Positions 27,232 through 36,079 of a stretch of 64,000 nucleotides of DNA are shown here, one piece after another. The translations under genes and the position numbers were made by a program. The notes under the pieces are model-generated. The model ran no database searches. It saw only the letters and a program-made list of their open reading frames with translations, and was not told where the DNA came from. Positions within the stretch are counted from its first letter, which is position 1. Each line of letters opens with the position of its first letter. Source of the stretch: Pullulanibacillus sp. KACC 23026 (GTDB lineage: Bacteria > Bacillota > Bacilli > Bacillales > Sporolactobacillaceae); the NCBI RefSeq assembly GCF_029094525.1, contig NZ_CP119107.1, forward strand, positions 2,170,001-2,234,000, in the 5' to 3' direction.

Positions 27232-28221
27232 ATGAAAAAAGTGATCAATGATCCTAATGGTGTTGTGGATGATATGTTGAACGGTATATTGAAAGCGTAT
27301 CCAAATCGATATAAGCGGTTGGAAGGGACAACGGTGCTTGCGCGAAAGGATGCTCCTGTAGATGGAAAGGTTGCCTTGGTGAGCGGCGGGGGCTCAGGGC
27401 ATGAGCCGTCACATGCTGGTTTTGTTGGCAAAGGGATGCTTGACGCTGCAGTATCAGGTGAAGTCTTTACCTCCCCGACTCCGGATCAAGTGTATGAAGC
27501 TATAAAAGCGGTAGATAGTGGTGCGGGCGTTCTCTTGGTTATTAAAAACTACACAGGTGACGTCATGAACTTCGAAATGGCTGCAGAAATGGCAGAGGCG
27601 GAAGGGATTAAAGTGGCAAAGGTTGTTGTCAATGACGATGTGGCCGTCGAGGACAGTACTTATACAACAGGGCGTCGCGGCATAGCTGGTACTGTATTTG
27701 TCCATAAGTTAGCGGGGGCTAAAGCGGAACGAGGCGGTAAGCTTGATGAGGTAGAAGCGGTAGCCAATAAGGTGATTGAAAATGTTAGAAGCATGGGCAT
27801 TGCGCTTACACCTTGTACGATTCCTGCTGCCGGCCAGCCAGGATTTGTTATTGGCGATAACGAGATGGAAATCGGAATGGGGATTCACGGTGAGCCGGGA
27901 ACGGAGCGGACAACCATCCAATCGTCTAAAGCGATTGCCGACTTGCTAGTAGAAAAGACGTCAGCCGAGCTTGATTTAGATGCGAATTCTAAAGTGGCTG
28001 TTTTAATCAATGGATTAGGTGCAACACCGCTGATGGAACTCTACATTTTAAATAACGATGTTTCTGATGCTCTCAAAGAAAAAGGAGTAGCGGTCTATCG
28101 AACCTTTGTCGGAGAGTACATGACCTCTATGGAAATGACAGGACTCTCTTTAACCCTTCTCAAATTAGATGACGAATTAATGGAACTATTAGAGGACGAA
28201 ACAGAAGCGATCGGCTGGTAA
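27232..28221 (+). CDS. dhaK: Dihydroxyacetone kinase subunit K (substrate-binding)
   Basis: 329 aa, the usual DhaK length. GGGSGHEPSHAGFVGKGML (about 52-70) and IKNYTGDVMNFEMA (104-117) are family hallmarks. The histidine that holds dihydroxyacetone as a hemiaminal is H219 in GIHGEPG. DhaK presents dihydroxyacetone to DhaL-ADP in the cytosol. AAAGGAGG precedes the ATG. First gene of a complete dhaK-dhaL-dhaM operon; a glpP-like remnant lies downstream, in keeping with a glycerol/DHA locus. Confidence 0.97.
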   Translation: MKKVINDPNGVVDDMLNGILKAYPNRYKRLEGTTVLARKDAPVDGKVALVSGGGSGHEPSHAGFVGKGMLDAAVSGEVFTSPTPDQVYEAIKAVDSGAGVLLVIKNYTGDVMNFEMAAEMAEAEGIKVAKVVVNDDVAVEDSTYTTGRRGIAGTVFVHKLAGAKAERGGKLDEVEAVANKVIENVRSMGIALTPCTIPAAGQPGFVIGDNEMEIGMGIHGEPGTERTTIQSSKAIADLLVEKTSAELDLDANSKVAVLINGLGATPLMELYILNNDVSDALKEKGVAVYRTFVGEYMTSMEMTGLSLTLLKLDDELMELLEDETEAIGW

Positions 28222-28233
28222 AAAGGAGGATGG

Positions 28234-28851
28234 ATGATGAACGTCGAAGTTTTTCGATCTTGGTTGAGAAGAGCCAATGAAAAAATTCAAGAGAACAAAG
28301 ATTACTTATCAGAATTAGACCGGGCCATTGGGGATGGGGATCATGGAATCAATTTGTCACGCGGGTTTGAGGAGGTTATCAAGAAACTGGAGGCTGTCGA
28401 CACAACGGACATTGGTGCCCTTCTCCAGCAAACCGCTATGACCTTAATTAGTAAGGTAGGCGGGGCATCGGGCCCTTTGTATGGAACGGCCTTCTTAAAA
28501 GCCGCAACGGTCTTAAAAGGAAAAGAAGCGGTCACCCATCAAGAATGTGCCGAAGCTTTTAATGCCTCTCTAGAAGGCTTAAAACAGAGAGGAAAGGCGG
28601 CCATAGGAGATAAAACGATGATCGATGTCTGGGAACCGGTTGTGTCAAAATGGTTAACCGAGCAGGGAGTTTATGATGCCTTAATAGAGCTAACAGAGCA
28701 ATCGATGGAAGCAACAAAGGATCTAGAAGCGAAAAAAGGACGTGCTGCTTACTTGGGGAAACGTTCAGTTGGTACACTGGATCCCGGTGCTGTCTCGTCA
28801 GCTCTTATTCTTACAGCGCTATTCTATGAAATAAAGGGTGCTGAATCATGA
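28234..28851 (+). CDS. dhaL: Dihydroxyacetone kinase subunit L (ADP-binding)
   Basis: 205 aa, all-helical DhaL. LDRAIGDGDHGINLSRGF (about 27-44) gives the aspartates that chelate the two Mg ions of permanently bound ADP; SKVGGASGPLYGTAFLKAA and LGKRSVGTLDPGAVSSALIL complete the nucleotide pocket. DhaL transfers phosphate from DhaM to dihydroxyacetone on DhaK. Two ATG codons follow each other; the second (28237) is better spaced from GGAGG. It starts 12 bp after dhaK, and its end overlaps dhaM by 4 bp. Confidence 0.97.
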   Translation: MMNVEVFRSWLRRANEKIQENKDYLSELDRAIGDGDHGINLSRGFEEVIKKLEAVDTTDIGALLQQTAMTLISKVGGASGPLYGTAFLKAATVLKGKEAVTHQECAEAFNASLEGLKQRGKAAIGDKTMIDVWEPVVSKWLTEQGVYDALIELTEQSMEATKDLEAKKGRAAYLGKRSVGTLDPGAVSSALILTALFYEIKGAES

Positions 28852-29240
28852 GTGTCGGGATTGTTCTTGTCTCTCACAGTCATGAACTCGCAAAAGGACT
28901 TCTAGCCATTTTACAACAAATTCAGCTTGATGTTCCGATTGCGATAGCCGGCGGTACCGATGAACTGGCTATTGGTACGAGTGCGATTAAGATCAAGGAA
29001 GCGATAGAAGAGGCGGCAACTGACGAAGGGGTCCTTCTTTTGTTCGACTTAGGAAGTGCCTTTATGAATGCTGAGATAGCCATTGAATTACTTGAGGCGG
29101 AAGTGGAAATTGTGGTCGCTGATGCTCCTCTCGTTGAGGGCGCTTATGTAGCGGTCGTCGAATCCGGACTTCAGAAGCCGTTAAGTCAGGTCGTCGAGGC
29201 AGTGAACAGGGTTAGAACGACTCCGAAAATAATGCCTTAA
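28848..29240 (+). CDS. dhaM: PTS-dependent dihydroxyacetone phosphotransferase subunit DhaM (EIIA-like only)
   Basis: 130 aa, one mannose-family EIIA fold. The phosphorylated histidine is H10 in VSHSHELAKG. The segment GGTDELAIGTSAIKI and LLLFDLGSAFMNAEIA match DhaM. This is the short form without the HPr and EI-like domains of the E. coli protein, so it must take phosphate from general HPr. Overlaps dhaL (ATGA). With DhaK and DhaL it makes dihydroxyacetone phosphate at the expense of PEP. Confidence 0.95.
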   Translation: MSVGIVLVSHSHELAKGLLAILQQIQLDVPIAIAGGTDELAIGTSAIKIKEAIEEAATDEGVLLLFDLGSAFMNAEIAIELLEAEVEIVVADAPLVEGAYVAVVESGLQKPLSQVVEAVNRVRTTPKIMP

Positions 29241-29302
29241 AGTGGGGGACTAATAAAGTTAGGATGTTTTGGATGAGTAATTGTTGAATGGTTCCTTTAA
29301 TG

Positions 29303-29413
29303 AGAGGACAGAAGAAAAAGGGGAGCAACTAAAAAAGGAACGGCTATTTTTCTAAAAAATAGAAGGGAGTCATCCTTAAACTACTCCCCCCTAGCTTTCT
29401 GTCCTCTTTATTT
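29303..29413. other. Structured element after dhaM (large hairpin with inner stem-loops)
   Basis: AGAGGACAGAA (29303) pairs with TTCTGTCCTCT (29397) over about 83 nt. Inside, GGGGAG pairs with CTCCCC and CTATTTTT with AAAAATAG, giving a branched fold, then a T-rich end. It may act as the dhaKLM terminator or be a small inverted-repeat element. Confidence 0.5.
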
Positions 29414-29414
29414 C

Positions 29415-29655
29415 TTGAAACGAGTTATCGAACGTTTAAAAAAAGTGAAGCCTGACCTTGTTGAAATTCTCCCCAGGCATTGCCCATGCCATGATTCAAG
29501 AGGTCCGACTCAGGGCACTAATACCGGTTATGCGCAAGGGGTTGATCCGTACAGAAGTGGAGGTTGACGCTGCGATAAAAGCATGAGCGGCAGAGTATCA
29601 ACCTCATTAAGGCATTTATGGCAATTTAAACAGTTACATGAGTCCTAACAGGCAC
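29415..29655 (+). pseudogene. glpP: glpP (glycerol operon antiterminator) remnant
   Basis: Without a start and broken by frameshifts and a stop, the sequence reads VIERLKKVKPDLVEILP, then in another frame GIAHAMIQEVR, then ALIPVM and GLIRTEVEVDAAIKA. These follow the C-terminal half of GlpP (KPDxVEVLPG, IPVIAGGLIRTEEDVxAALxAGA). Only about 75 residues remain. Its place next to dhaKLM suggests a former glycerol-utilisation locus. Confidence 0.75.
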
Positions 29656-29705
29656 TGCAGGAGGCGAATGACCTGGCTCAAAATTAATGGCGCTGACCAA
29701 ACGAG

Positions 29706-32537
29706 TCAGCGCTTTATTTTTATTTCATAAAAGTTAATCTTTTTATAAAGGGTGGTTCGAGACATGTTTAATTGCCTAGCCACTTTACTGATATTTGCAC
29801 CGGTTTTATCAAGCCATTCTATAATAAGCTGTTTTTCATTAGATAAGGGTTGGTTTGAGGGCAAACTGCTGGATACGACTTCTATGGGTGCAGGTTCAGT
29901 GTAGTTGGCATGGATAAAAGAGGTGACATGCTGTTGGGCAATTTCAGTGTCAAGACGTGATAAATAATAGCTTCTTTCAACCACATTGCTAAGCTCTCTG
30001 ATATTTCCTGGCCAATGGTATTTTAAAAATAAATCTATTGTTCTTTTAGAGAAAGTCTTTTGGGTGTTATTTTCTTTATTTAATTTCAATAAAAAGTGTT
30101 CCGCAAGCTCCGGGATGTCCTGCCGTCGCTCTCTTAAGGGTAACAAATCAATTTGGAAGACATTCAACCGGAAGTAGAGGTCACTTCGAAATGATCCATT
30201 ATAGGCGATTTCGTCCATAATATTCTTGTTTGTAGCCGCAATGATCCGTACGTTTATTGGGATCCTCTTGTGGCTTCCGATTCGTGTTACCTCTCTTTCT
30301 TGGAGTACCCTCAGAAGGTTAATCTGAAGCTCAAGCGGCATTTCGCCGATCTCGTCCAAGAAAAGTGTCCCGTTATCCGCCGCTTCAAATAAGCCCTTCT
30401 TTCCTCCTTTGATAGCACCAGTAAAGGCGCCTTCTGTGTAACCAAATAGTTCAGATTGCATGAGATCCTTAGGGATGGCTCCGCAATTAATCGGTATAAA
30501 AGGTTGGTTTTTCCTAGAACTGTCATTATGAATTGCGTTTGCAAAGAGTTCTTTTCCGGTTCCACTTTCACCGATAATTAGAACATTGGAGTCCGTATTA
30601 GCCGCAATTTTGGCTAAATTTATGGATCGTAAGAAGGCATCATCGACACCAATCATTGTCTCAAAGGTGATTTTTTGATCTTGGCGACTAGTGTGGCTCG
30701 TTTTATTAACGATCAATCTTTTTAGACGAACAAGCTTAGTGTCGTTTTTTTCCTCAATGTTAATTTCAAGTAGTTCTTGGCCAAATCGTTTTCTTAAATG
30801 ATGGCTTTGCGGGTTTGCAGAAAGATGTTCGAGCAGGACAGGCAAGACAGAGGGTAGTTCTTGAAAAATGGCTAAAGCATGTCTGTTTGAAAAAAGTAAT
30901 TCATTGTTTTTTAGAATGATCAAGCCGCCTTTTTCTTTTTCATATAGAAGTTCAAATAGATCATCATAAAGCCTTTGCTTTTGCGCTTCCTCCAGAACAA
31001 TTGAAAGGGATGAAGCGAGTGTTTCAATTATAGGCAACTGCTCAATGAGTTGTTCGGTTTGGTGGTCAGGGGCAATCACACCAAGAACGCCAATTAAGCA
31101 TCCTGATTGATTCAGAAGAGGTATTCCAACTGTTGTAAAGGGTTTTAAGGATGTGTCGGAATGCTTTTTTCCTTTTACCCATGAAAGCTTCAAATCTTTT
31201 AATGCATGAAAAATACCATTCTCATTCTTTAATAAAGAGTCAAGCGCACCGCTTGATTGTAAATCTAAATTTGTGTTTTTTCTATCAATGATTTGACCGG
31301 TTTCATTGGTGAGTAAAAACATATAGGGATATAAGTTAGCGATGTGACTCATAACGGTAGCCATTTGGCCCCAGGGACGTTCACCTGATGTTGGTTGAGA
31401 AAATGTTAGAGAATGGACTGGCTGCTTTCTTTGTAATTGAGAAACGTCACTCGGATAAGCAATGAAAGGGACTGGTTGAATAGAAGATTTGGACTCCCAA
31501 ACAATATCAAATTGTTTATGATCATTGAGCTTACCGATTCGTGAATGCTGCCATAGATGTTGCGTTCTTTCATCAAAACGGACATAGCCTTGCGGTGCAT
31601 CAAAGCTCGATTGTTTTAAGGCTTTCCGAATAGAAACTGTTGTAAAGTCAGGAGCAATTTGCAGAGCGTTAGCCAGCAGAAATAGGCTGTTATACGTGTT
31701 TTCCATAACCGAACTGATCACATCTGTACCAAATTCGGCCTGGAATTCTCTTACAAATGTGTGGTTAGCCGAAGTGGACACTGACTGAAAATAGGGGAAG
31801 GAGCTATATATATCGAGTCCATTTGCAAGCTTGATCTCGGCAATCTCGGTCTCAGCAGTAATTGGGCTACAAATAGGGAGGGTTAGCCCACTTTCTCCAA
31901 GCTGTTCATAAAAAGAAACGGCACTGTTACCTACAAGGGTAGAAAACAAGATAGCTGGTTTGAGACATTCAATCTTACTAAGGACAGGATCAAAGTTTTT
32001 TGTTCCTAAAGGAGAATAGGTTTCTCCTACAATAGTAGTACTTGAGGGATCTAACTGGCTTCGAATGTACTGGTTGATTTTACGAGGGTAGACATAATCA
32101 GAACTTACTAGGTAAAAAGAGTTCCCAAGGTTTTTGATGATCCATGGCAGAAAATAGCTGAGTTGTTGATTGGGCAATGCTCCCGTATAGAACACCCAAT
32201 CATTCTGCTCGTTCCCTTCGTATATCGTTGGGTATATGAGTAATCTGTCATAGTACTTCAAAGTAGGAAGTAAGGCTTGTCTGCAGGCAGACGTGTAGAC
32301 GCCAATTAATAGACAAACGTGATCATCTTCTATTAATTTTTTTGCTTTTTCGATGGTGACAAAAGGATCAGAGGCAATATCCTCCACAATTGGTTCGAAA
32401 GGAATGCCCCCAACTCCTCCCATTTCATTTATGTGCTTAATCGCAAGCAGCGCAGCTTGACATTGACCAAGCTCAGTAACAGCAGTCGCACCTGTTAAGG
32501 AAAATAAAATTCCAATTTTAAAGGTTTTATTGGACAT
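29706..32537 (-). CDS. Sigma-54-dependent activator with amide-binding-protein-like sensor
   Basis: 943 aa, no signal peptide. Residues about 5-350 have a type I periplasmic-binding fold like AmiC/FmdD/UrtA (KIGILFSLTGATAVTELGQ, AKKLIEDDHVCLLIGVYTSACRQ, YPTIYEGNEQNDWVFYTGA). Residues about 385-510 look like a GAF domain. The AAA+ sigma-54 interaction domain (about 620-850) has Walker A at 656-663 and an intact GAFTGA at 703-708. The C-terminus is a Fis-type helix-turn-helix (NISKVARQLNMSRTTLYKKI). It is probably a cytosolic one-component sensor of an amide, urea or related ligand that activates the divergent amidase promoter, which has a perfect -24/-12 element. Confidence 0.92.
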   Translation of the reverse strand: MSNKTFKIGILFSLTGATAVTELGQCQAALLAIKHINEMGGVGGIPFEPIVEDIASDPFVTIEKAKKLIEDDHVCLLIGVYTSACRQALLPTLKYYDRLLIYPTIYEGNEQNDWVFYTGALPNQQLSYFLPWIIKNLGNSFYLVSSDYVYPRKINQYIRSQLDPSSTTIVGETYSPLGTKNFDPVLSKIECLKPAILFSTLVGNSAVSFYEQLGESGLTLPICSPITAETEIAEIKLANGLDIYSSFPYFQSVSTSANHTFVREFQAEFGTDVISSVMENTYNSLFLLANALQIAPDFTTVSIRKALKQSSFDAPQGYVRFDERTQHLWQHSRIGKLNDHKQFDIVWESKSSIQPVPFIAYPSDVSQLQRKQPVHSLTFSQPTSGERPWGQMATVMSHIANLYPYMFLLTNETGQIIDRKNTNLDLQSSGALDSLLKNENGIFHALKDLKLSWVKGKKHSDTSLKPFTTVGIPLLNQSGCLIGVLGVIAPDHQTEQLIEQLPIIETLASSLSIVLEEAQKQRLYDDLFELLYEKEKGGLIILKNNELLFSNRHALAIFQELPSVLPVLLEHLSANPQSHHLRKRFGQELLEINIEEKNDTKLVRLKRLIVNKTSHTSRQDQKITFETMIGVDDAFLRSINLAKIAANTDSNVLIIGESGTGKELFANAIHNDSSRKNQPFIPINCGAIPKDLMQSELFGYTEGAFTGAIKGGKKGLFEAADNGTLFLDEIGEMPLELQINLLRVLQEREVTRIGSHKRIPINVRIIAATNKNIMDEIAYNGSFRSDLYFRLNVFQIDLLPLRERRQDIPELAEHFLLKLNKENNTQKTFSKRTIDLFLKYHWPGNIRELSNVVERSYYLSRLDTEIAQQHVTSFIHANYTEPAPIEVVSSSLPSNQPLSNEKQLIIEWLDKTGANISKVARQLNMSRTTLYKKINFYEIKIKR

Positions 32538-32724
32538 TTTGAACTCTCCTTAGAATTGAAAATCTTAAATTAGGTGTAAACCTAAATGAACACATATTGT
32601 AAGATGTTCTAACAATAATGATGAGTGTTATATAAAGCGTTAAAAGGGCAGAGGAGCATGCGTCACCACATACGGCCGAATAGTCTGTATTTTCTTAAAT
32701 TATATAATAAAATTCCAAGCTGTG

Positions 32725-32781
32725 CACTTAAAAATAAGTGAAATTGAACAAATTTGAACAGAGTGTCCACTCCTTTGAACA
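32725..32781 (+). promoter_or_regulatory. Candidate enhancer sites for the sigma-54 activator
   Basis: Three direct copies of TTGAACA start at 32744, 32754 and 32775, so 10 and 21 bp apart, on one helix face. Just before them is a perfect inverted repeat CACTTA/TAAGTG (32725-32740). They lie 60-120 bp upstream of the -24/-12 promoter, the usual place for activator binding. The wider gap also has TATTGT/ACAATA near 32597-32616. Confidence 0.5.
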
Positions 32782-32842
32782 GCTTATGTTATTTTTTCTG
32801 ACAATAATTTATCAATTAAGCGCTTACTCTCTTGGTTTTGAA

Positions 32843-32860
32843 TTGGCATGAAGATTGCAT
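32843..32860 (+). promoter_or_regulatory. Sigma-54 (-24/-12) promoter of the amidase operon
   Basis: TTGGCATGAAGATTGCAT fits the YTGGCAYGNNNNTTGCW consensus with GG and GC at the canonical spacing, 45 bp before the amidase start and facing the sigma-54 activator gene. Confidence 0.9.
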
Positions 32861-32904
32861 AGAGAATTGTGAGAACCACCACAAGAAAATAAGGAGGAAT
32901 TTTA

Positions 32905-33897
32905 ATGCCTGTTGGATCGATATCCAGTCACAAAGACACGGTTGGGGTAGCTGTCGTCAATTACAAAGTACCGGTTCTAGAATCAAAAGAGGAAGTCATC
33001 GAGAACTGTAGGCGTATTGCTGACTTTGTTGAAGGAACGAAACTCGGGTATCCGGGACTCGATTTAATTGTCTTTCCAGAGTACTCCACACAGGGCTTTC
33101 ATCCCAGTAAATGGCCGGAACTCTGTACGACAGTTCCCGGTCCTGAAACGGATATTTTCTCTGAAGCTTGCCGGAAAAATAAAGTTTGGGGTGTTTTCTC
33201 GATTACCGGCGAGCACAATCCTTTGGGTAATCCCTTTAATAGCTTTCTTTTGATTGACGATCAAGGCGAAATCAAGATGAACTACCACAAAATAAATCCG
33301 TGGGTGCCAAAAGAGCCATGGTATCCGGGACACGAGACGATGGTGGTGGAGGGTCCAAAAGGATTGAAAATTGGTGCTAATATTTGTTACGACTCCAACA
33401 TGCCTGAGATTGTAAGAGATACCGTCATGAAAGGAGCAGAGCTTGTCGTCCGTATACAGGGCTATATGTATCCATCGAAAGATCAGCAAATTAAGCTAGC
33501 AAGCATTCGTGCCTGGGAGAATTTAACCTATTTTGCCGTCTCCAATATGGCAGGAAGGGATAAAGTGTATTCCTACTTCGGCCACTCAAATATTGTTAAT
33601 TTTGATGGCACATCGCTTGCGGAATGCGGTACGACTCCAGATGAAGTGACCTATGCGGAGCTTTCCATTTCAGGGATTCGGAATGCTCGGAGACACTGGA
33701 CTGCTGAAAATCACCTCTATAATTTAACACATAGAGGCTACACCGCTCTAGAACATGGTGTTGCGACAATCCCTTATAGTTTCTATAAAACATGGGTGGA
33801 AGATCCTGAAAAAGCTACGGCTATATGTGAGTCTCTTACAAGAACAACACCGGAGCAGCCCGCAGAGGAAGAAGAGACAGTGATCTTGAAAAATTAA
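32905..33897 (+). CDS. amiE: Aliphatic amidase
   Basis: 330 aa of the nitrilase superfamily, close in sequence to Pseudomonas AmiE (SISSHKDTVGVAVVNYKVP; RIQGYMYPSKDQQ; YSYFGHSNIVNFDGTSLAECG). The catalytic triad is present: E59 (FPEYS), K129 (YHKINPW) and C161 (NICYD). It hydrolyses short aliphatic amides to the acid and ammonia in the cytosol. The tail after TRTTPEQ is shorter than in Pseudomonas and ends with a Glu-rich stretch. AAGGAGG precedes the ATG and a sigma-54 promoter lies 45 bp upstream. Followed by a permease and a formamidase gene, it forms an amide-to-ammonia locus. Confidence 0.93.
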   Translation: MPVGSISSHKDTVGVAVVNYKVPVLESKEEVIENCRRIADFVEGTKLGYPGLDLIVFPEYSTQGFHPSKWPELCTTVPGPETDIFSEACRKNKVWGVFSITGEHNPLGNPFNSFLLIDDQGEIKMNYHKINPWVPKEPWYPGHETMVVEGPKGLKIGANICYDSNMPEIVRDTVMKGAELVVRIQGYMYPSKDQQIKLASIRAWENLTYFAVSNMAGRDKVYSYFGHSNIVNFDGTSLAECGTTPDEVTYAELSISGIRNARRHWTAENHLYNLTHRGYTALEHGVATIPYSFYKTWVEDPEKATAICESLTRTTPEQPAEEEETVILKN

Positions 33898-34076
33898 TCG
33901 ATTTTTATTGGTGGTGTTATAGGAAGGAGGGAGACTCTATACGTCCTGAGGTGAAAACAAAATTAAGGAGGGCATTTGGTCAAAGGATTAAAATTGGTAC
34001 TTTAATGTTAAGAGAGAGAAATAAAAGAGGATTGGAAATCAATGATGAATCGATTACTGATCTGACTTAAGAGGCT

Positions 34077-35933
34077 TTGACTCTGACAAATAAAGAGTCC
34101 TTCATTTATCTTCATAAAAAAGTATCTGGTAAATGCGATATTAAAGAAAGTGTGGTGTTCAGGTTGTTAGAAGAAACAGTAAAAGGGAGTTCACCATCAA
34201 AGAAAAGAAAATTTAATTCCTTTGTAAATAATCCGGTAGTGGAAGATTACGCACTTAGATACGCCCCGAAATCGTTTAGAAAGTGGTCGGAGTTCTCGGT
34301 GATGAACTCAGCTGTTGGAGGCATTGCCTTCCTTGCCGACTTTGCGATAGGCGGTTCAATTGCTATTTCTTATGGGTTCACGAGTGCCTTTTGGGGAATC
34401 ATTATCGCTGCTCTTGTCATTTTTTTAACGGGGATTCCGATTGCCTATTATTCTGCTAAATACAGTGTGGACATGGATTTACTGACACGCGGCGCCGGAT
34501 TTGGCTATTTAGGTTCAACGATTACGTCCCTTGTCTATGCATCCTTCACATTTATTTATATGTCAACAGAAGGGGCTATCATGGCACAAGCCTTTGAAAT
34601 GTATTTCCACATGCCGCTTCCGATTGGTTACTTGGTTAGTTCATTAGTTGTAATTCCCCTCGTATTGTTTGGAATGACGGCTCTATCAAAACTCCAAGTG
34701 TGGACTCAGCCGGTCTGGCTACTGCTTATGATCGCGCCGATTGCCGCAATTATTATGAAAGACCCCGGAACAGTCTCAGCTTGGACCCATTTTGCAGGAA
34801 AGTCACCATCTGGAGCTGCTTTTAATCCATTATTTGTTGCCTTGTCTTCAGGTGTTGTTCTTTCGCTCATCTCACAAATTGGGGAACAGGCCGATTACTT
34901 AAGGTTTATGCCTACTCTTACAAAGCAAAATCGCAGAAAGTGGCTCTGGGCAGTTATGATTGCGGGACCTGGTTGGGTGGTAATTGGTGCCTTTAAAGAA
35001 TTAAGCGGGAGCTTTATGGTCTCTTTTATAGCGCCATCTGTCGGGTTCGATGTCGCTGATCAGCCTATTCAAATGTTTGTGAAAGCTTTTGGTACTTTCA
35101 TTCCGAGTGCCTTTGTGGTTCTAACCATCGCGACTTTCTTTGTTGTCCTTTCGCAAATTAAGATAAACGTAACCAATGCGTACTCCGGTTCTTTGTCCTG
35201 GTCTAATTTCTTTTCACGTGTCTTACATTTTCATCCTGGGCGTGTGGTTTGGTTATTTTTACAAGTTGCGATCGCTATTGTGTTAATGGAAGCCGGACTC
35301 TTCAATTTTCTTAATACCGTATTGGGATTTTATTCTAACATTGCAGTAGCTTGGATAGGAGCGATTGTAGCGGATTTGGTCATCAACAAAACTTTGTTAA
35401 AAATAAGTCCTTCTTATATTGAATTTAAGCGCGCACATCTATACAACTTTAACCCTGTAGGCTTTGGGTCTATGATTATTGCTTCTATTCTATCGATAAT
35501 GGCATACTTCGGTCTTTTTGGTGCTACTCTTCAAGCCTTTTCACCTTTCTTGTCTCTTGTGGTCGCCTTTATATTAGCTCCGGTTATTGCTCTAGCAACG
35601 AAAGGAAAGTATTACATTGCAAGACAAAACCCATTCCAAGGAGCCCTAACAGAGCTTGCAGCCAGTTCAAATGAAGTGACAGAAGAAAGAGTAGAGGAAT
35701 CTAACTCAACTGGAGAACAGAGTCCTACCCATGACCATTCCCATCTCCATGGATTGGTAGGTCCTTATGCGGAGTTGATCCCGGCACCGAATAATAATGG
35801 GGAATATGAATGCGTGACTTGCGAATTTGATTATGAGCAAGAGGATATTACTTATTGTCCATTTCATAAAGGAATGATCTGCTCTTTGTGCTGCAGCCTT
35901 GAGAAGGAATGTGGAGATATGTGCAAAAAGTAA
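34077..35933 (+). CDS. NCS1-family permease with Cys/His-rich C-terminal tail
   Basis: 618 aa counted from a TTG without a good ribosome site; the true start is uncertain. The core from NPVVEDYALRYAPKSFRKWSEFSVMNSA has about 12 membrane helices of the nucleobase:cation symporter-1 (cytosine/allantoin permease) family, including ISQIGEQADYLRFMP. After the last helix comes a soluble tail: HDHSHLHG at about 553-560, then CVTCEFDYE, YCPFHKG, CSLCCSLEKECGDMCK at the end, likely a metal-binding module. It probably imports an amide, urea-like or heterocyclic nitrogen source. Upstream, the same frame is open from about 33950 but broken by TAA at 34068-34070. Confidence 0.82.
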   Translation: MTLTNKESFIYLHKKVSGKCDIKESVVFRLLEETVKGSSPSKKRKFNSFVNNPVVEDYALRYAPKSFRKWSEFSVMNSAVGGIAFLADFAIGGSIAISYGFTSAFWGIIIAALVIFLTGIPIAYYSAKYSVDMDLLTRGAGFGYLGSTITSLVYASFTFIYMSTEGAIMAQAFEMYFHMPLPIGYLVSSLVVIPLVLFGMTALSKLQVWTQPVWLLLMIAPIAAIIMKDPGTVSAWTHFAGKSPSGAAFNPLFVALSSGVVLSLISQIGEQADYLRFMPTLTKQNRRKWLWAVMIAGPGWVVIGAFKELSGSFMVSFIAPSVGFDVADQPIQMFVKAFGTFIPSAFVVLTIATFFVVLSQIKINVTNAYSGSLSWSNFFSRVLHFHPGRVVWLFLQVAIAIVLMEAGLFNFLNTVLGFYSNIAVAWIGAIVADLVINKTLLKISPSYIEFKRAHLYNFNPVGFGSMIIASILSIMAYFGLFGATLQAFSPFLSLVVAFILAPVIALATKGKYYIARQNPFQGALTELAASSNEVTEERVEESNSTGEQSPTHDHSHLHGLVGPYAELIPAPNNNGEYECVTCEFDYEQEDITYCPFHKGMICSLCCSLEKECGDMCKK

Positions 35934-35943
35934 AAGGATTTAG

Positions 35944-35980
35944 ATAGACAGAGTATAATACTTAATTGGATTCTGTCTAT
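35944..35980 (+). terminator. Intergenic hairpin between permease and amiF
   Basis: Perfect 9-bp inverted repeat ATAGACAGA/TCTGTCTAT with a 19-nt loop, 10 bp after the permease stop and without a T-run. It may be an mRNA stability element or a weak terminator. No -24/-12 element was seen before amiF. Confidence 0.45.
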
Positions 35981-36079
35981 ACATAAAGAGGTTGGAAGTT
36001 ATTTGAGTCTCTCATAAGCAGTCAGATTTTGGAAACCAGGTTTGATATAAAATTAAACTTATTAACAGGAGGAATTCAC

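Noticed and set aside
33064-33489. Minus-strand 141-aa frame in amiE.
   Set aside because: Antisense shadow of a gene with all catalytic residues.
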